Origin: Candidatus Bipolaricaulota bacterium
Lineage (GTDB): Bacteria; Bipolaricaulota; Bipolaricaulia; Bipolaricaulales; Bipolaricaulaceae
Assembly: GCA_025060415.1 (NCBI GenBank)
Contig: JANXBT010000002.1
Span: forward strand, 467,270-531,269
Direction of reading: 5' to 3'
DNA: 64,000 bases
The notes beneath the pieces are model-generated. The model had not been told where the DNA came from. It saw only the letters and a list, made by a program, of their open reading frames with translations, and did no database searches. Below are positions 50,474 through 59,927 of this stretch, piece after piece. Each line of letters starts with the position of its first letter. The first letter of the stretch is position 1. Both the position numbers and the translations under genes were made by a program.

Positions 50474-51112
50474 CTACCGCCGCCGGCCGCACCCGCCCGG
50501 ACCGCACTCCGCCACCTTGAGGAGCTTGGTGGCCCGCCCCTCCGCGCCCGAGGGGTCCACCACCGTGAGGACCACCACGTACTCGCCCGCCTTGGTGTAG
50601 GCGTGCTGCACGAGCTTTCCCTCGCCGGTGCGGCCGTCCCCAAAGTCCCAAAGGTAGCGCAGCGGGTCGCCGTCGGGATCGGACGAGGGGGAGGCGTCGA
50701 AGGCCACGGGCTCCTCGGCCCAGGGGTCGCTGGGCCATACGGAGAAGGCGGCCTTGGGCGGGTTGTTGAGGACGCGGATGAGGGCCGTGGCCCGGCCCGT
50801 TCCGGAAGGCCCCACCACCACCAGGGTCACCATGTACTCCCCGGCCCGGCGGTAGGTGTGCTCCACCACCGGCCCGGCGGCCACCTCCGAGCCGTCCCCG
50901 AAGTCCCAGAGGTAGTCGGTGAGGGCGCCTGCGGGGTCCAAGGAGCGGGTGGCGTCGAAGCGCACGGTGAGGGGGGCCTGGCCCTCCCGGGGCTCGGCCC
51001 GCAGCACCGCCGTGACCCCGCTTCCCGGCGAAAGGGATGGGCGCACGCACCCGCCCAAGGCCAGGCCCAAAACGGCGAGCGCGCCCAACCCCAAAAGGCG
51101 CCTAGCGGCCAC
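50474..51112 (-). CDS. Lipoprotein with two PKD domains (A)
   Basis: A 212-residue protein with a lipobox (LALGGC) and two PKD domains, each showing the diagnostic YLWDFGDG (about residues 66-73 and 150-157) and the HTYRRAGEY/HAYTKAGEY strand. The tail has CGPGGCG. PKD domains are extracellular beta-sandwiches used in surface binding. It overlaps the paralogous gene upstream by 11 bases. Confidence 0.85.
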   Translation of the reverse strand: MAARRLLGLGALAVLGLALGGCVRPSLSPGSGVTAVLRAEPREGQAPLTVRFDATRSLDPAGALTDYLWDFGDGSEVAAGPVVEHTYRRAGEYMVTLVVVGPSGTGRATALIRVLNNPPKAAFSVWPSDPWAEEPVAFDASPSSDPDGDPLRYLWDFGDGRTGEGKLVQHAYTKAGEYVVVLTVVDPSGAEGRATKLLKVAECGPGGCGRRR

Positions 51113-51716
51113 AGCTCGGCCCTCCCAACACCGTCACGGTCTTGCTCACGCTGGCCACCTCCCCCACCTCGTCCACCACGGAGAGGGTCACCACGTAGGC
51201 CCCGCCGTAGCGGTAGCTTTTTTCCACCACCGGGCCTTCGGCGGAGGTGCCGTCGCCGAAGGCCCAGAGGTAGCGCACGATCCTTCCGTTGGGGCTTTGG
51301 GAGGCGGAGGCGTCGAAGCGGAGGGTCTCGTAGGTGGCGGGCAAGGGCGGGGCGAAGGAGAAGTCCGGCTGGGGCTTGGGAAAGCGCACGGTGATCTGGG
51401 CCTCGCGGGAGCCCTTGAGGCCGCGCTCGTCGTAGACGGTGAGGGTCACGCGGTAGGTGCCGCCGCGGCGGTAGGTGTGGGAAACAATAGGACCAAAGCC
51501 GCGCGTGCCGTCGCCGAAGTCCCAGATGTACTCGGCGATGCGGCCCCCCTCGGAAAAGGAAAGGGAGCCGTCGCAGACCACGGTGAGGGGGGCCACCCCC
51601 TCCGTGGGCCGCAGGGCGAACAGGGCCTGCGGGGGCTTGGGGGTGAACTTCGGAGTGCACCCAAAAAGCCCCACCAGCCCAAGGCCAATTCCCAAGACCA
51701 GACAAAGACGGCGCAT
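51102..51716 (-). CDS. Lipoprotein with two PKD domains (B)
   Basis: A 204-residue paralogue of the downstream gene, with lipobox GLFGC and two PKD domains (YIWDFGDG near residue 63, YLWAFGDG near 150; SHTYRRGGTY and KSYRYGGAY). The C-terminus again carries a late cysteine (GGPSCGR). The pair probably arose by tandem duplication. It starts ten bases after the outer-membrane-protein gene. Confidence 0.85.
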   Translation of the reverse strand: MRRLCLVLGIGLGLVGLFGCTPKFTPKPPQALFALRPTEGVAPLTVVCDGSLSFSEGGRIAEYIWDFGDGTRGFGPIVSHTYRRGGTYRVTLTVYDERGLKGSREAQITVRFPKPQPDFSFAPPLPATYETLRFDASASQSPNGRIVRYLWAFGDGTSAEGPVVEKSYRYGGAYVVTLSVVDEVGEVASVSKTVTVLGGPSCGR

Positions 51717-51725
51717 CCTCGCCTC

Positions 51726-52478
51726 CTACAGGGCGAACTCCACCCGCAGGGTGAGCCCCACCCAAAGCCCGGAGAGGTCCAGGCCATCGGGGACCCCGTT
51801 CTTGTCCAGGTCCATGGGCAGGGCGTCGGAAAGGAGGGCGGGGAAGAGGGCCCAGCGGTAGCCGGCCTCCACGCCCAGGGTGAGCACGGAAAGCAGGGGG
51901 AAGGCCGCGCGGGCCCAAAAGCCGGCCACGAACGCCCGGCCCCGGAAGCTCCAGGTGCCCTGGTGGGGCACGAAGGGCAGGGGCAGCGGCGGGCTGCCCA
52001 CGGCGGCGGGGAGCGCCGCGGCGTAGTCCACGCGGGCCACGCCGAAGCCGGCAAAAAGGGCGAGCCAAAGGAGCCCGGGCCAGGGCGAGAAGAGGAGGGC
52101 CCCGTGGAGGTCGGCGTAGGTGAGGCCCAGGCGCACGACGACCGGGTCGGGGCCCCAGCGGCCCTCCGTGCCCGTGGCGGCCTCGAACGCGCTGAAGCCC
52201 AGGGCCAGGGCGAAGGGCGCGCCCAGGGTCGCCCCCGCCCGCACCCCCAGCCCCCCGGCCACCAGGGGCACCGCCGGAACCGCCCCGCCCAAAAGCTCGT
52301 TCCCGTAGGCGAGGGACACGTTGGTGAGCTGGAGGAAGGCGGAGAGGGCGGGCGGGTAGGCGTGGAAGAAGTGGGGGCCGGACTCGAACCCCACGGGCAC
52401 GGCCAGGGCGAACGCGCTCACGGCCCAAGGGAGGAGGGCCCCCACCCGCCGGAACACCCCCGCGCCATCCCAACGCAT
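51726..52478 (-). CDS. Outer-membrane beta-barrel-like protein (250 aa)
   Basis: The family is not recognised. The N-terminus has a hydrophobic export segment (LLPWAVSAFALAVPV). Repeated amphipathic strands rich in Gly/Ala/aromatics follow, ending in the strand VGLTLRVEFAL, typical of barrels. MDLDKNGVPDGLDLSG near residue 225 is an EF-hand/dockerin-like DxDxNG calcium loop. ATG at 52478 lies after GGGGGCAGG; GTG at 52493 is an alternative. It heads the small operon with the two PKD lipoproteins, suggesting one surface assembly. Confidence 0.7.
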   Translation of the reverse strand: MRWDGAGVFRRVGALLPWAVSAFALAVPVGFESGPHFFHAYPPALSAFLQLTNVSLAYGNELLGGAVPAVPLVAGGLGVRAGATLGAPFALALGFSAFEAATGTEGRWGPDPVVVRLGLTYADLHGALLFSPWPGLLWLALFAGFGVARVDYAAALPAAVGSPPLPLPFVPHQGTWSFRGRAFVAGFWARAAFPLLSVLTLGVEAGYRWALFPALLSDALPMDLDKNGVPDGLDLSGLWVGLTLRVEFAL

Positions 52479-52566
52479 CCTGCCCCCTTGCACGTAACGG
52501 AAACTACAGGCGCGCTCGCCCTCGTGCGGGGACAGCCCGCCGGGGAAGAGGGCCGCTTCGTCCGGC

Positions 52567-53601
52567 CTAAACGCCCCGCAGTTCCTCCCAAAAGAGGTCG
52601 ATTGTCCGGAGGATGTCCTGGCGGGAGACGTCGAGGTGGGTGACGAGCCGCAGTTTGCGGGGCTCGGTGCCCGCGCCGGCGGGCGCCACCAGCACCCCTC
52701 GGCGCTTGAGCCGCTCCGCCAGCTCCGGCGCCGTGGGCCCCCGCACGATCTCCACCAGCACGATGTTCGTCTCCGGCGGGGTCACGGAAAGGCAGGGGAT
52801 CTGCGCTAGGCCCTCCGCAAGGAGGCGGGCGTTCTCATGGTCCTCGGCCAGGCGGTCGATGTGGTGGGCGAGGGCATAAAGGCCGGCGGCGGCAAGGATC
52901 CCGGCCTGGCGCATCCCCCCGCCCAACGCCTTCCGCACCCGCCGCGCCTCCGCAATGAACTCCCGGGAGCCGCAGAGCACGGAGCCCACAGGCGCCCCAA
53001 GCCCCTTGGAGAGGCAGAACATCACGGAGTCGAAGCCGCGCACGAGCTCCGAGACGGGCAGGCCCAGGGCCACCGCGGCGTTGAAGATCCGGGCGCCATC
53101 CAGGTGCACGGGGATCCCGTGGGCGTGGGCCACGGCGAGCACCTCCCGGGCCACCCCAAGGGGGAAGATCGTGCCGCCCGCGGCGTTGTGGGTGTTCTCC
53201 AAGCACACCAGGCCCGTTTGGGCCAGGTAGTAGAGGTTGGGGCGGATGGCCGCCCGCACCTGGTCCGCGGTGATGACCCCCCGTTGGCCGGGGAGGGGCC
53301 GGGGCTGGACCCCGGAAAAGCGGGCCAGGGTGGCCATCTCCACGTTGTAGATGTGGGACTGGGCCTCGAGGATCACCTCCTGGCCGGGCCGGGTGTGCAC
53401 GGCGATGGCCACCTGGTTGCCCATGGTGCCCGAGGGGACAAAAAGCGCGGCCTCGAAACCCAAGAGCTCCGCGGCCCGCTCCTGCAGGCGGTTCACCGTG
53501 GGGTCCTCGCCGTACACGTCGTCGCCCACCTCCGCCTCGGCCATGGCCCGGCGCATCCCCGGGGTGGGCTTGGTCACCGTGTCCGAACGCAGATCGATCA
53601 T
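52567..53601 (-). CDS. ltaE: Low-specificity threonine aldolase
   Basis: A 344-residue PLP enzyme cleaving threonine or allo-threonine to glycine and acetaldehyde. The start [20 protein letters not shown], the [11 protein letters not shown] segment, [10 protein letters not shown] (Asp to PLP) and the PLP lysine in [13 protein letters not shown] are characteristic. ATG at 53601 overlaps pcm by four bases. Together with the glycine cleavage genes a few kilobases away it fits threonine-glycine catabolism. Confidence 0.93.
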   Translation of the reverse strand: MIDLRSDTVTKPTPGMRRAMAEAEVGDDVYGEDPTVNRLQERAAELLGFEAALFVPSGTMGNQVAIAVHTRPGQEVILEAQSHIYNVEMATLARFSGVQPRPLPGQRGVITADQVRAAIRPNLYYLAQTGLVCLENTHNAAGGTIFPLGVAREVLAVAHAHGIPVHLDGARIFNAAVALGLPVSELVRGFDSVMFCLSKGLGAPVGSVLCGSREFIAEARRVRKALGGGMRQAGILAAAGLYALAHHIDRLAEDHENARLLAEGLAQIPCLSVTPPETNIVLVEIVRGPTAPELAERLKRRGVLVAPAGAGTEPRKLRLVTHLDVSRQDILRTIDLFWEELRGV

Positions 53602-54251
53602 CGCCATCCCTCCTCGCCGATGAGGGGCACGAAGGTCACGGGGCAAAGGTACTCATACACGGGCCTTCCCGCCGCCTTGTGGACGAGCCAGAGGTCCTGG
53701 TCGAAGCGGCCGCCCACGGGGATGACCATGCGGCCGCCCTCCGCGAGCTGGGCCAGGAGGCTTGGGGGCACCTTGGGCGCCGCGGCCGTCACGAGGATCC
53801 GGGAAAAAGGGGCCTCCTCCGGCCAGCCCTTGGTCCCGTCCCCCACCCGGAAGCGCACGTTGGTGTAGCCCAGGCGCCGGAGGCGCGCCTCCGCCTCCTG
53901 GGAGAGCTCGGGGATCCGCTCCACGGTGAACACCTCCCCGGCCAGCTCCGCCAGGACCGCCGTTTGGTAGCCGGAGCCGGTCCCGATCTCCAGGACCCGG
54001 TCCGCGGGGGAGGGCGCCAGGGCCTGGGTGGAGAGGGCCACGATGTAGGGCTGGGAGATGGTCTGGCCGGCGCCGATGGGCAGGGGGCGGTCCTCGTAGG
54101 CCAGGGGCAGGTACTCCGGGAGGACGAAGAGGTGCCGGGGGACTTTCTCCAGGGCCGCCAACACCCGGGGGTCGGCGATGCCCTTGCGGCGCAGGTGCGC
54201 CAGGAGGGCCTTACGGGCCCGGGCCAGCTCCGCCTCGTCCGGCCAATGCAC
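53598..54251 (-). CDS. pcm: Protein-L-isoaspartate O-methyltransferase
   Basis: A 217-residue SAM-dependent enzyme that starts repair of isoaspartyl damage in proteins, important at high temperature. [33 protein letters not shown] and the SAM motif [16 protein letters not shown] are family signatures. GTG at 54251 follows the DUF2007 stop without any gap. Overlaps with ltaE make a three-gene unit. Confidence 0.95.
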   Translation of the reverse strand: MHWPDEAELARARKALLAHLRRKGIADPRVLAALEKVPRHLFVLPEYLPLAYEDRPLPIGAGQTISQPYIVALSTQALAPSPADRVLEIGTGSGYQTAVLAELAGEVFTVERIPELSQEAEARLRRLGYTNVRFRVGDGTKGWPEEAPFSRILVTAAAPKVPPSLLAQLAEGGRMVIPVGGRFDQDLWLVHKAAGRPVYEYLCPVTFVPLIGEEGWR

Positions 54252-54494
54252 CTACCCCTCGCCCCCTTCCCCCGCGCAGGAGCGGAACGCCGCAAGGGCC
54301 TCCTGGGCCGCCGCCAGGTCCTCCTCCGGCACGAGGAGCTGCACCTCCGCCAGCCCGTCCACCGTAAGCGGGTAGACGCTGGGCGGGACGTGGTAGCGCA
54401 GCTGCACCCGGATCCCCTCGCCCTCCAGGAAGCCCTTGAGGATTTGGGCCTCCGTCTCCCCCCACACCACGGTGAGCTTCACCCACTTTTCCAT
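54252..54494 (-). CDS. DUF2007 small protein
   Basis: An 80-residue alpha/beta protein of the DUF2007 (putative signal-transducing) family, recognised by VWGETEAQILKGFLEGEGI, VYPLTVDGLAEVQLLVPEED and EALAAF. The family has a ferredoxin-like GlnB-type fold and unknown function. The ATG lies seven bases after TAAGAT on the minus strand, so it should lead a leaderless transcript with pcm and ltaE. Confidence 0.85.
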   Translation of the reverse strand: MEKWVKLTVVWGETEAQILKGFLEGEGIRVQLRYHVPPSVYPLTVDGLAEVQLLVPEEDLAAAQEALAAFRSCAGEGGEG

Positions 54495-54501
54495 AAGGGC
54501 A

Positions 54502-54507
54502 ATCTTA
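54502..54507 (-). promoter_or_regulatory. -10 box (TAAGAT) of the DUF2007-pcm-ltaE unit
   Basis: TAAGAT ends seven bases before the ATG at 54494. The divergent trkA promoter lies about 30 bases away. Confidence 0.55.
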
Positions 54508-54533
54508 CGCCCGCTTTCGGGCGGGGCGCGCTT

Positions 54534-54562
54534 TTGCCGGAGCGGGGGCGGGATGGTAGGAT
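54534..54562 (+). promoter_or_regulatory. Promoter of trkA-trkH
   Basis: TTGCCG and TAGGAT are spaced by 17 bases. The -10 box ends nine bases before the ATG at 54572, with no ribosome binding site between. Confidence 0.7.
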
Positions 54563-54571
54563 TTGCGCCGC

Positions 54572-55234
54572 ATGTACCTCATCGTGGTGGGTGCGGGCGG
54601 GATCGGCAGCGCCCTCATCGAGCTGGCCGTGCGCGACCGCCACAACGTGGCGGTCATCGAGCGCAACCCCGAGAAGGCCCAGGCCATCGCCCGAAGATAC
54701 GACGTCTTGGTGATCCAGGCGGACGCGGCCTCTGTGGACGCCTTGCGGGAGGCCGGGGCCGAGCGGGCCGATGCCCTCATCACCACCACCTCCGACGACG
54801 CCACCAACCTCATGGTCATCGCCGCGGCCCAGGACCTGGGCGTGCCCACCATCGTCTCCGTGGTGAACAACCGCGCCCACACCGAGCTCTTCCGGCGGTT
54901 GGGCGCCCACGTGATGGAGAACCCCGACGTGATCGTGGCCGAGTACCTGTACCACGCGGCCCTGCACCCCAAGCTGCGGGACCTGGTGACCCTGCCCGGC
55001 GGGGCCCAGCTCTTTCGCATCACCGTGCCGCCCACCTCCCCCCTGGTGGGCCGCTCCCTGCGCGAGGCGGGCGAGGAGGGGATCATCCCGGAGGGGGTGC
55101 TCGTGGCTGCCGTGGAGCGGGATGGGGAGCTGGAGATCGCCAAGGGCAGCACGGTCATCCACGCGGGGGACGTCCTCACCGTGTTCAGCAAGGAGCACAC
55201 GCCCGAGCGCCTGATCGCCATCCTCACCGGCTGA
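54572..55234 (+). CDS. trkA: Potassium uptake regulatory subunit TrkA (KtrA-type)
   Basis: A 220-residue cytoplasmic RCK protein with one NAD/ATP-binding RCK_N domain (GAGGIGSALIELA at residues 8-20; the acidic residue in VIERNPEKA) and one RCK_C domain from about residue 140. The single-repeat length is like KtrA or archaeal TrkA rather than E. coli TrkA. It gates TrkH, encoded four bases downstream. Confidence 0.93.
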   Translation: MYLIVVGAGGIGSALIELAVRDRHNVAVIERNPEKAQAIARRYDVLVIQADAASVDALREAGAERADALITTTSDDATNLMVIAAAQDLGVPTIVSVVNNRAHTELFRRLGAHVMENPDVIVAEYLYHAALHPKLRDLVTLPGGAQLFRITVPPTSPLVGRSLREAGEEGIIPEGVLVAAVERDGELEIAKGSTVIHAGDVLTVFSKEHTPERLIAILTG

Positions 55235-55238
55235 TCCC

Positions 55239-56717
55239 ATGGGCCTAGGGGACCTCGGCATCGTCCTGCGGGACCTGGGGCTTTTGTCCCTGGTGGTGGC
55301 GCTCATGGCCGCGGCCTCCTTCCCCGTGGCCGTGCTCTTCCGGGAGGGGGTGGCCCTGCGGCCCCTGGGCCTGACCCTGGGCGCCAGCCTCCTGGTGTGG
55401 GCCCTCCTCTACTGGCCGTTTCGGCGCAGCGGGGAGACCCAGCTCCGCCACGCCCTGGTGGTGGCCGGGCTGGGCTGGCTTTTGGTGGCCGCCCTGGGGG
55501 CGCTTCCCCTGTTCCTCCTGTCCCGGCGGCTGGGCGGCGGCCTCCTCTACCCCTACGCGGACTTCGCCAACGCCTTCTTCGAGAGCATCTCCGGCTTCAC
55601 GGGCACCGGCCTGACCATGGCCCTGCGGCCGGACCTCCTCCCCAAGACCCTGCAGTGGTGGCGCTCCCTCATGGAGTGGATCGGGGGGATGGGGGTGATC
55701 GTGCTCATGATCGCCCTCCTGGCCGGGCCGGGCCTGTCCGCCGCCACCCTCTACTACGCCGAGGCCCGCACGGAAAAGATCCACCCCTCCGTGCGCTCCA
55801 CCGTGCGCACCATGTGGTGGATCTACGGGCTGTACACGGGCCTGAGCGTGCTGGCCTTCTTCGCCGCGGGCATGCCCCCCTGGGAGGCCCTGAACCACGC
55901 CATGACCGGGGTGGCCACGGGCGGGTTCTCCCTGTGGCCGGAGTCCCTGGGCCGCTACCGCTCCCTGGCGGTGGAGGTGGCGGCCATGTTCGCCATGGTG
56001 GCCGGCGCGGTGAGCTTTGTGGTGCACTACCAGATGCTGCTGAGCGGGCCCGGCGTGCTGTGGCGGGACCTCCAGACCCGCTGGTTCCTTCTGGCCCTCC
56101 TTTTGGGCACGGGGCTCCTTGGGGCCGTGCTGTTGGGGCCTTGGCCGGCCCGGGAGGCCTTCCGCGTCGCCGCCTTCCAGTACGTCTCGGCCATGACCTG
56201 CACGGGCTTCCAGACCGTGGACCTCGCCCGCTGGTCGGAGGCGGGGAAGTTCCTGCTGGTGGTGGGGATGGTGGTGGGCGGGGCCGCGGGGTCCACCGCC
56301 GGCGGGATCAAGGTGCTGCGCCTGGCCACCCTGGCCGGCGGGGTGCGCTGGCAGATCCGCCGCCTCCTGTCCCCGCCGGACGCGGTCGTCCCCTGCCGCC
56401 TGGGCGCGGAGTGCTACTCCGAGGAGGAGATCTACCGCCGGATGGGCCAGGCCGCGGCCCTCTTCTTCCTGTGGGTGGCCTTCCTCGTGGCCGGGGCCTT
56501 CCTCCTGGCCCAGCTCTACCCGCCGGGCCGCTACACCCTCGCCGACTTCCTGTTCGAGGTGGCCTCCGCCCAAAGCAACGTGGGCCTCTCCGTGGGCCTC
56601 ACCCACCCCGGCATGCCCACCCTGGCCAAGCTGCTCCTCTCCTTCCACATGTGGGTGGGGCGGCTGGAGATCATCCCCGTGCTGATCCTGGTGCGGACGC
56701 TTTTGGGCCGCCGCTGA
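55239..56717 (+). CDS. trkH: Potassium transporter membrane subunit TrkH
   Basis: A 492-residue channel-like K+ transporter with four membrane-pore-membrane repeats. Filter regions are recognisable: ESISGFTGTGLTM, AMTGVATGGFSL, SAMTCTGFQTVDL and SAQSNVGLSVGL, each with the central Gly. GGAAGSTAGGIKVLR is the intramembrane loop of TrkH. The fourth filter (SNVGLS) and third (CTGFQT) vary as usual. It is co-transcribed with trkA. Confidence 0.95.
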   Translation: MGLGDLGIVLRDLGLLSLVVALMAAASFPVAVLFREGVALRPLGLTLGASLLVWALLYWPFRRSGETQLRHALVVAGLGWLLVAALGALPLFLLSRRLGGGLLYPYADFANAFFESISGFTGTGLTMALRPDLLPKTLQWWRSLMEWIGGMGVIVLMIALLAGPGLSAATLYYAEARTEKIHPSVRSTVRTMWWIYGLYTGLSVLAFFAAGMPPWEALNHAMTGVATGGFSLWPESLGRYRSLAVEVAAMFAMVAGAVSFVVHYQMLLSGPGVLWRDLQTRWFLLALLLGTGLLGAVLLGPWPAREAFRVAAFQYVSAMTCTGFQTVDLARWSEAGKFLLVVGMVVGGAAGSTAGGIKVLRLATLAGGVRWQIRRLLSPPDAVVPCRLGAECYSEEEIYRRMGQAAALFFLWVAFLVAGAFLLAQLYPPGRYTLADFLFEVASAQSNVGLSVGLTHPGMPTLAKLLLSFHMWVGRLEIIPVLILVRTLLGRR

Positions 56718-56758
56718 GCGGAAGGCCCCCAAGAAGCGAGGGAGGCCCCGGCCAAAAC

Positions 56759-58210
56759 TCAGCCCTCGGGGAAGGGGTAGCGCAGGACGGGCTGGCGCGC
56801 GGCCCGGGCCTCGTCGAGCCGCTTCACCGGCGCCCGCTGCGGCGCCCCCTTCAACAGCTCCGGCTGCGTCCGCGCCTCCTCCGCGATCTTGAGCATCGCC
56901 TCCACGAACGCGTCCAGGACCTCCTTGGGCTCGGTCTCCGTGGGCTCGATCATCAGGGCCTCCCGCACGATGAGGGGGAAGTAGATCGTGGGCGGATGGA
57001 ACCCGTAGTCGATGAGGCGCTTGGCGATGTCGAGGGTGCGGATCCCCTCGGCCAGGCCCTCCCCCGAGAGCACGAACTCGTGCTTGCAGAGGCGGTCGTA
57101 GGGGAGCTTGTAGGTGCCCTTGAGGCGCACGCGCAGGTAGTTGGCGGCCAGGACGGCGGCCGCGGAGACCTCGCGCATCCCCGCGTCGCCCAGGGTGAGG
57201 ATGTACGCGAGCGCCCGCACCATGACGAGGAAATTCCCGAAGTAGGGGTGGACGCGGCCGATGGTCTTGGGTTTGTCGTAGTTGAGCCGGAACGTTTCGC
57301 CCTCCTTGACGATCTCGGGCACGGGGAGGTAGGGGAGGAGGGGGGCGGAGACGGCGATGGGGCCGGCGCCGGGGCCGCCGCCCCCATGGGGCGTGGAGAA
57401 GGTCTTGTGCAGGTTGAAGTGGAAGATGTCGGCGCCCATGTCGCCCGGCCGGGCCCGCCCCAAAAAGGCGTTGAGGTTGGCCCCATCGAAGTAGCAGAGC
57501 CCGCCCGCCTCGTGCACCAGCCGCGTAATCTCCAGGATGTCCTCCTCGAAAAGGCCCAGGGTGTTGGGCACGGTGAGCATGATCCCCGCCACTTCCTCGT
57601 CGAGGTTCCGCTTGAGGGCCTCCAGGTCCACCAGGCCCCGCCGGTCCGAGGGGAGGGCGACGACCCGGAAGCCGGCCATGGCCGCGGAGGCGGGGTTGGT
57701 GCCGTGGGCGGAGTCGGGCAGGAGGATCTTGTGGCGCCTGGGGAGCTCGCCCCGGTCCTCGAAGTAGCGCTTGATGAGGAACATGCCGGTGAGCTCGCCG
57801 TGGGCGCCGGCCGCGGGCTGCAGGCTCACCCCCGGTAGGCCCGCGATCCCCTTCAGGTACTCGGAAAGCTCCCAGAGGACCGCCAACGCCCCCTGCACCT
57901 CCTCCTCAGGGAGGAGGGGGTGGAGCTGGGTGAAGCCCGGCAGGCGGGCGAGGTCCTCGTGGAGCTTGGGGTTGTACTTCATGGTGCAGCTGCCCAGGGG
58001 GTAGAAGCCCGTGTCCACGCCGTAGTTGAGGCGGGAGAGGGCGGTGTAGTGGCGGACGAGCTCGGGCTGGGAGACCTCGGGGAGGCGGGGCGGGCTTTTC
58101 CGGCGCATCGCCTCGGGGATGTGGCGGAGGAGGTCCTCCTCCGGCTGCGTGAGCTCGGGCAGGGCCAAGGCCCGCCGCCCCTTCTGGCCGCGGTCATAGA
58201 GGGTGGGCAT
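56759..58210 (-). CDS. gcvPB: Glycine dehydrogenase (decarboxylating) subunit 2
   Basis: A 483-residue C-terminal half of the split P-protein. It carries the PLP lysine in HFNLHKTFSTPHGGGGPGAG, DSAHGTNPAS, and YFDGANLNAF. It pairs with GcvPA to decarboxylate glycine and pass the aminomethyl group to lipoylated GcvH. ATG at 58210 lies two bases after the gcvPA stop. The T-protein gene (gcvT) is not in this window. Confidence 0.95.
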   Translation of the reverse strand: MPTLYDRGQKGRRALALPELTQPEEDLLRHIPEAMRRKSPPRLPEVSQPELVRHYTALSRLNYGVDTGFYPLGSCTMKYNPKLHEDLARLPGFTQLHPLLPEEEVQGALAVLWELSEYLKGIAGLPGVSLQPAAGAHGELTGMFLIKRYFEDRGELPRRHKILLPDSAHGTNPASAAMAGFRVVALPSDRRGLVDLEALKRNLDEEVAGIMLTVPNTLGLFEEDILEITRLVHEAGGLCYFDGANLNAFLGRARPGDMGADIFHFNLHKTFSTPHGGGGPGAGPIAVSAPLLPYLPVPEIVKEGETFRLNYDKPKTIGRVHPYFGNFLVMVRALAYILTLGDAGMREVSAAAVLAANYLRVRLKGTYKLPYDRLCKHEFVLSGEGLAEGIRTLDIAKRLIDYGFHPPTIYFPLIVREALMIEPTETEPKEVLDAFVEAMLKIAEEARTQPELLKGAPQRAPVKRLDEARAARQPVLRYPFPEG

Positions 58211-58212
58211 GG

Positions 58213-59535
58213 CTACTCCTTTCCGGCCAGGGCACGCACAAAGAGCTCCAGCTCCTCGGGGGTGCGCTTCTCCGTCACCGCCACGAGGAAGGCGTTGTCC
58301 ACCCCGCATTTTCGGAGGAGCGCGGGGCCGGCCACGGCGATCCCGTGCCGGCGGAGCCGCTCCACGCTGGCCTGGGCATCCGCGCAGGCCACGGCGAACT
58401 CGTAGAGGAAGGGCCCGCGGAACGCCGGCCGGAAGCCGGGGAGGGCGAACACCCGCGCCGCCAGGGCATGGGCCCGCTCCATCGAGAGGAGGGCGATGCG
58501 CCGCAACCCCTCCGGGCCCAGGGCCCCCAGGTACACCGTGGCCGCCAGGGCGCACAACGCGGAGTTCGTACAGATGTTGGAGGTGGCCTCCTCCCGGCGG
58601 ATGTGCTGCTCGCGCGTCTGCAGGGCCATGACGTAGCCCTCCTTCCCCTCGGCGTCCACGGTGCGGCCGGAGATCCGGCCCGGCATGCGCCGCAGGTGCT
58701 CCATCCGCGTGGCGAAAAGCCCCAAAAGGGGCCCGCCAAAGGAGAGGGGGAGGCCCAGGACCTGCCCCTCCCCCACCACCACGTCCGCCCCGAACTTCCC
58801 CGGCGGCTCTAACACCCCTAGCGCAATAGGGTTCACGTACACGATGAGGAAGGCCTTCCCCAGCCGCTCCTTGAGGCCGGAGAGGTCCTCGATCACCCCA
58901 AAGAAGTTGGGCTCTTGCACGATGAGGGCGCAGGTGTCCGCGGGGATCTCCCCCAGTTGGATTTGGCCGGCCTCGTCGTAGGGCACGTCCACCAGGCGCA
59001 GGCCCGCGGCCCAGGCGTAGGTGGCCAGGACCTCCCGCACGTGGGGGTGCAGGGACTTAGGGACGAGGACGGTGGAGCCGCCGGTGGCCCGGCGGGCCAT
59101 GTACACGGCCTCGCTGAGGGCCGTGGCCCCGTCGTACATGGAGGCGTTGGCCACCTCCAGGCCCGTGAGCTCGCACACCATGGTTTGGAACTCGAACATC
59201 CAGGTGAGGGTGCCCTGGGAGATCTCCGCCTGGTAGGGGGTGTAGGCGGTGTAGAACTCGGAGCGGGCGAGGATGTGGCCCACCAGGGGCGGGACGTAGT
59301 GGTCGTAGAGGCCGGCGCCGAGGAAGGGGATGAGGCGCCGGCCGGTGGAGCGCTCGGCGAGCCCAGCGATGTAGCGGGAAACCCAGATCTCATCCCGGGG
59401 CGGAAGCCCCAGGGGCCGGAAGCGCCGGCGCACCTCCTCCGGGATGTCGGAAAAAAGGGCCTCCACATCCGGGAGGCCCACCGCCCTCAGCATCGCCTCG
59501 ATGTCGCGTTCCGTATGCGGTATGTACGGGTTCAT
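58213..59535 (-). CDS. gcvPA: Glycine dehydrogenase (decarboxylating) subunit 1
   Basis: A 440-residue N-terminal half of the split P-protein. YIPHTERDIEAMLRAVGL, FLGAGLYDHYVPP, YTPYQAEISQGTLTWMFEFQ and TREQHIRREEATSNICTN are typical. It forms a heterotetramer with GcvPB. ATG at 59535 overlaps gcvH by four bases. Split P-proteins occur in archaea, Thermotogales, Firmicutes and other lineages. Confidence 0.95.
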   Translation of the reverse strand: MNPYIPHTERDIEAMLRAVGLPDVEALFSDIPEEVRRRFRPLGLPPRDEIWVSRYIAGLAERSTGRRLIPFLGAGLYDHYVPPLVGHILARSEFYTAYTPYQAEISQGTLTWMFEFQTMVCELTGLEVANASMYDGATALSEAVYMARRATGGSTVLVPKSLHPHVREVLATYAWAAGLRLVDVPYDEAGQIQLGEIPADTCALIVQEPNFFGVIEDLSGLKERLGKAFLIVYVNPIALGVLEPPGKFGADVVVGEGQVLGLPLSFGGPLLGLFATRMEHLRRMPGRISGRTVDAEGKEGYVMALQTREQHIRREEATSNICTNSALCALAATVYLGALGPEGLRRIALLSMERAHALAARVFALPGFRPAFRGPFLYEFAVACADAQASVERLRRHGIAVAGPALLRKCGVDNAFLVAVTEKRTPEELELFVRALAGKE

Positions 59536-59915
59536 CCCCCTCCCTTCAGGAGCTCCTCGTAGGCCTCCGGGGAGAGCAGGGCCTCCACCTCCCGGGCATC
59601 CGCGACCTCAAGGGCGAAGAGCCACCCCTGGCCATAAGGGTCCTTGTTGATCAGGTCGGGGCTGGCGGCGACGGCGGGGTTCACCTCCACCACCTTCCCC
59701 GAGAGGGGCGAGAAGACCTCGCCCACGGCCTTGACCGACTCCACCGTGGCCACCCGCTCCCCCTTTTTCGCCACCCTTCCCGGGGGAGGGAGCTCCACGT
59801 ACACGATGTCCCCCAGGGATTTTTGGGCGTGGTGGGTGATGCCCACCCGGGCCCGCCCGTCCTCGAGGCGCACCCACTCGTGCTCCTTGGTGTAGCGCAG
59901 CTCCTTGGGAACCAC
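59532..59915 (-). CDS. gcvH: Glycine cleavage system H protein
   Basis: A 127-residue lipoyl carrier. The start ELRYTKEHEWVRLE and the lipoylated lysine in TVESVKAVGEVFSPLSG (about residue 63) are clear. It shuttles the aminomethyl group between P-, T- and L-proteins. GTG at 59915 follows AAAGGAGG, 12 bases after the dnaB stop, placing the gcv genes behind the replicative helicase gene. Confidence 0.96.
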   Translation of the reverse strand: MVPKELRYTKEHEWVRLEDGRARVGITHHAQKSLGDIVYVELPPPGRVAKKGERVATVESVKAVGEVFSPLSGKVVEVNPAVAASPDLINKDPYGQGWLFALEVADAREVEALLSPEAYEELLKGGG

Positions 59916-59927
59916 GCGCCCTCCTTT

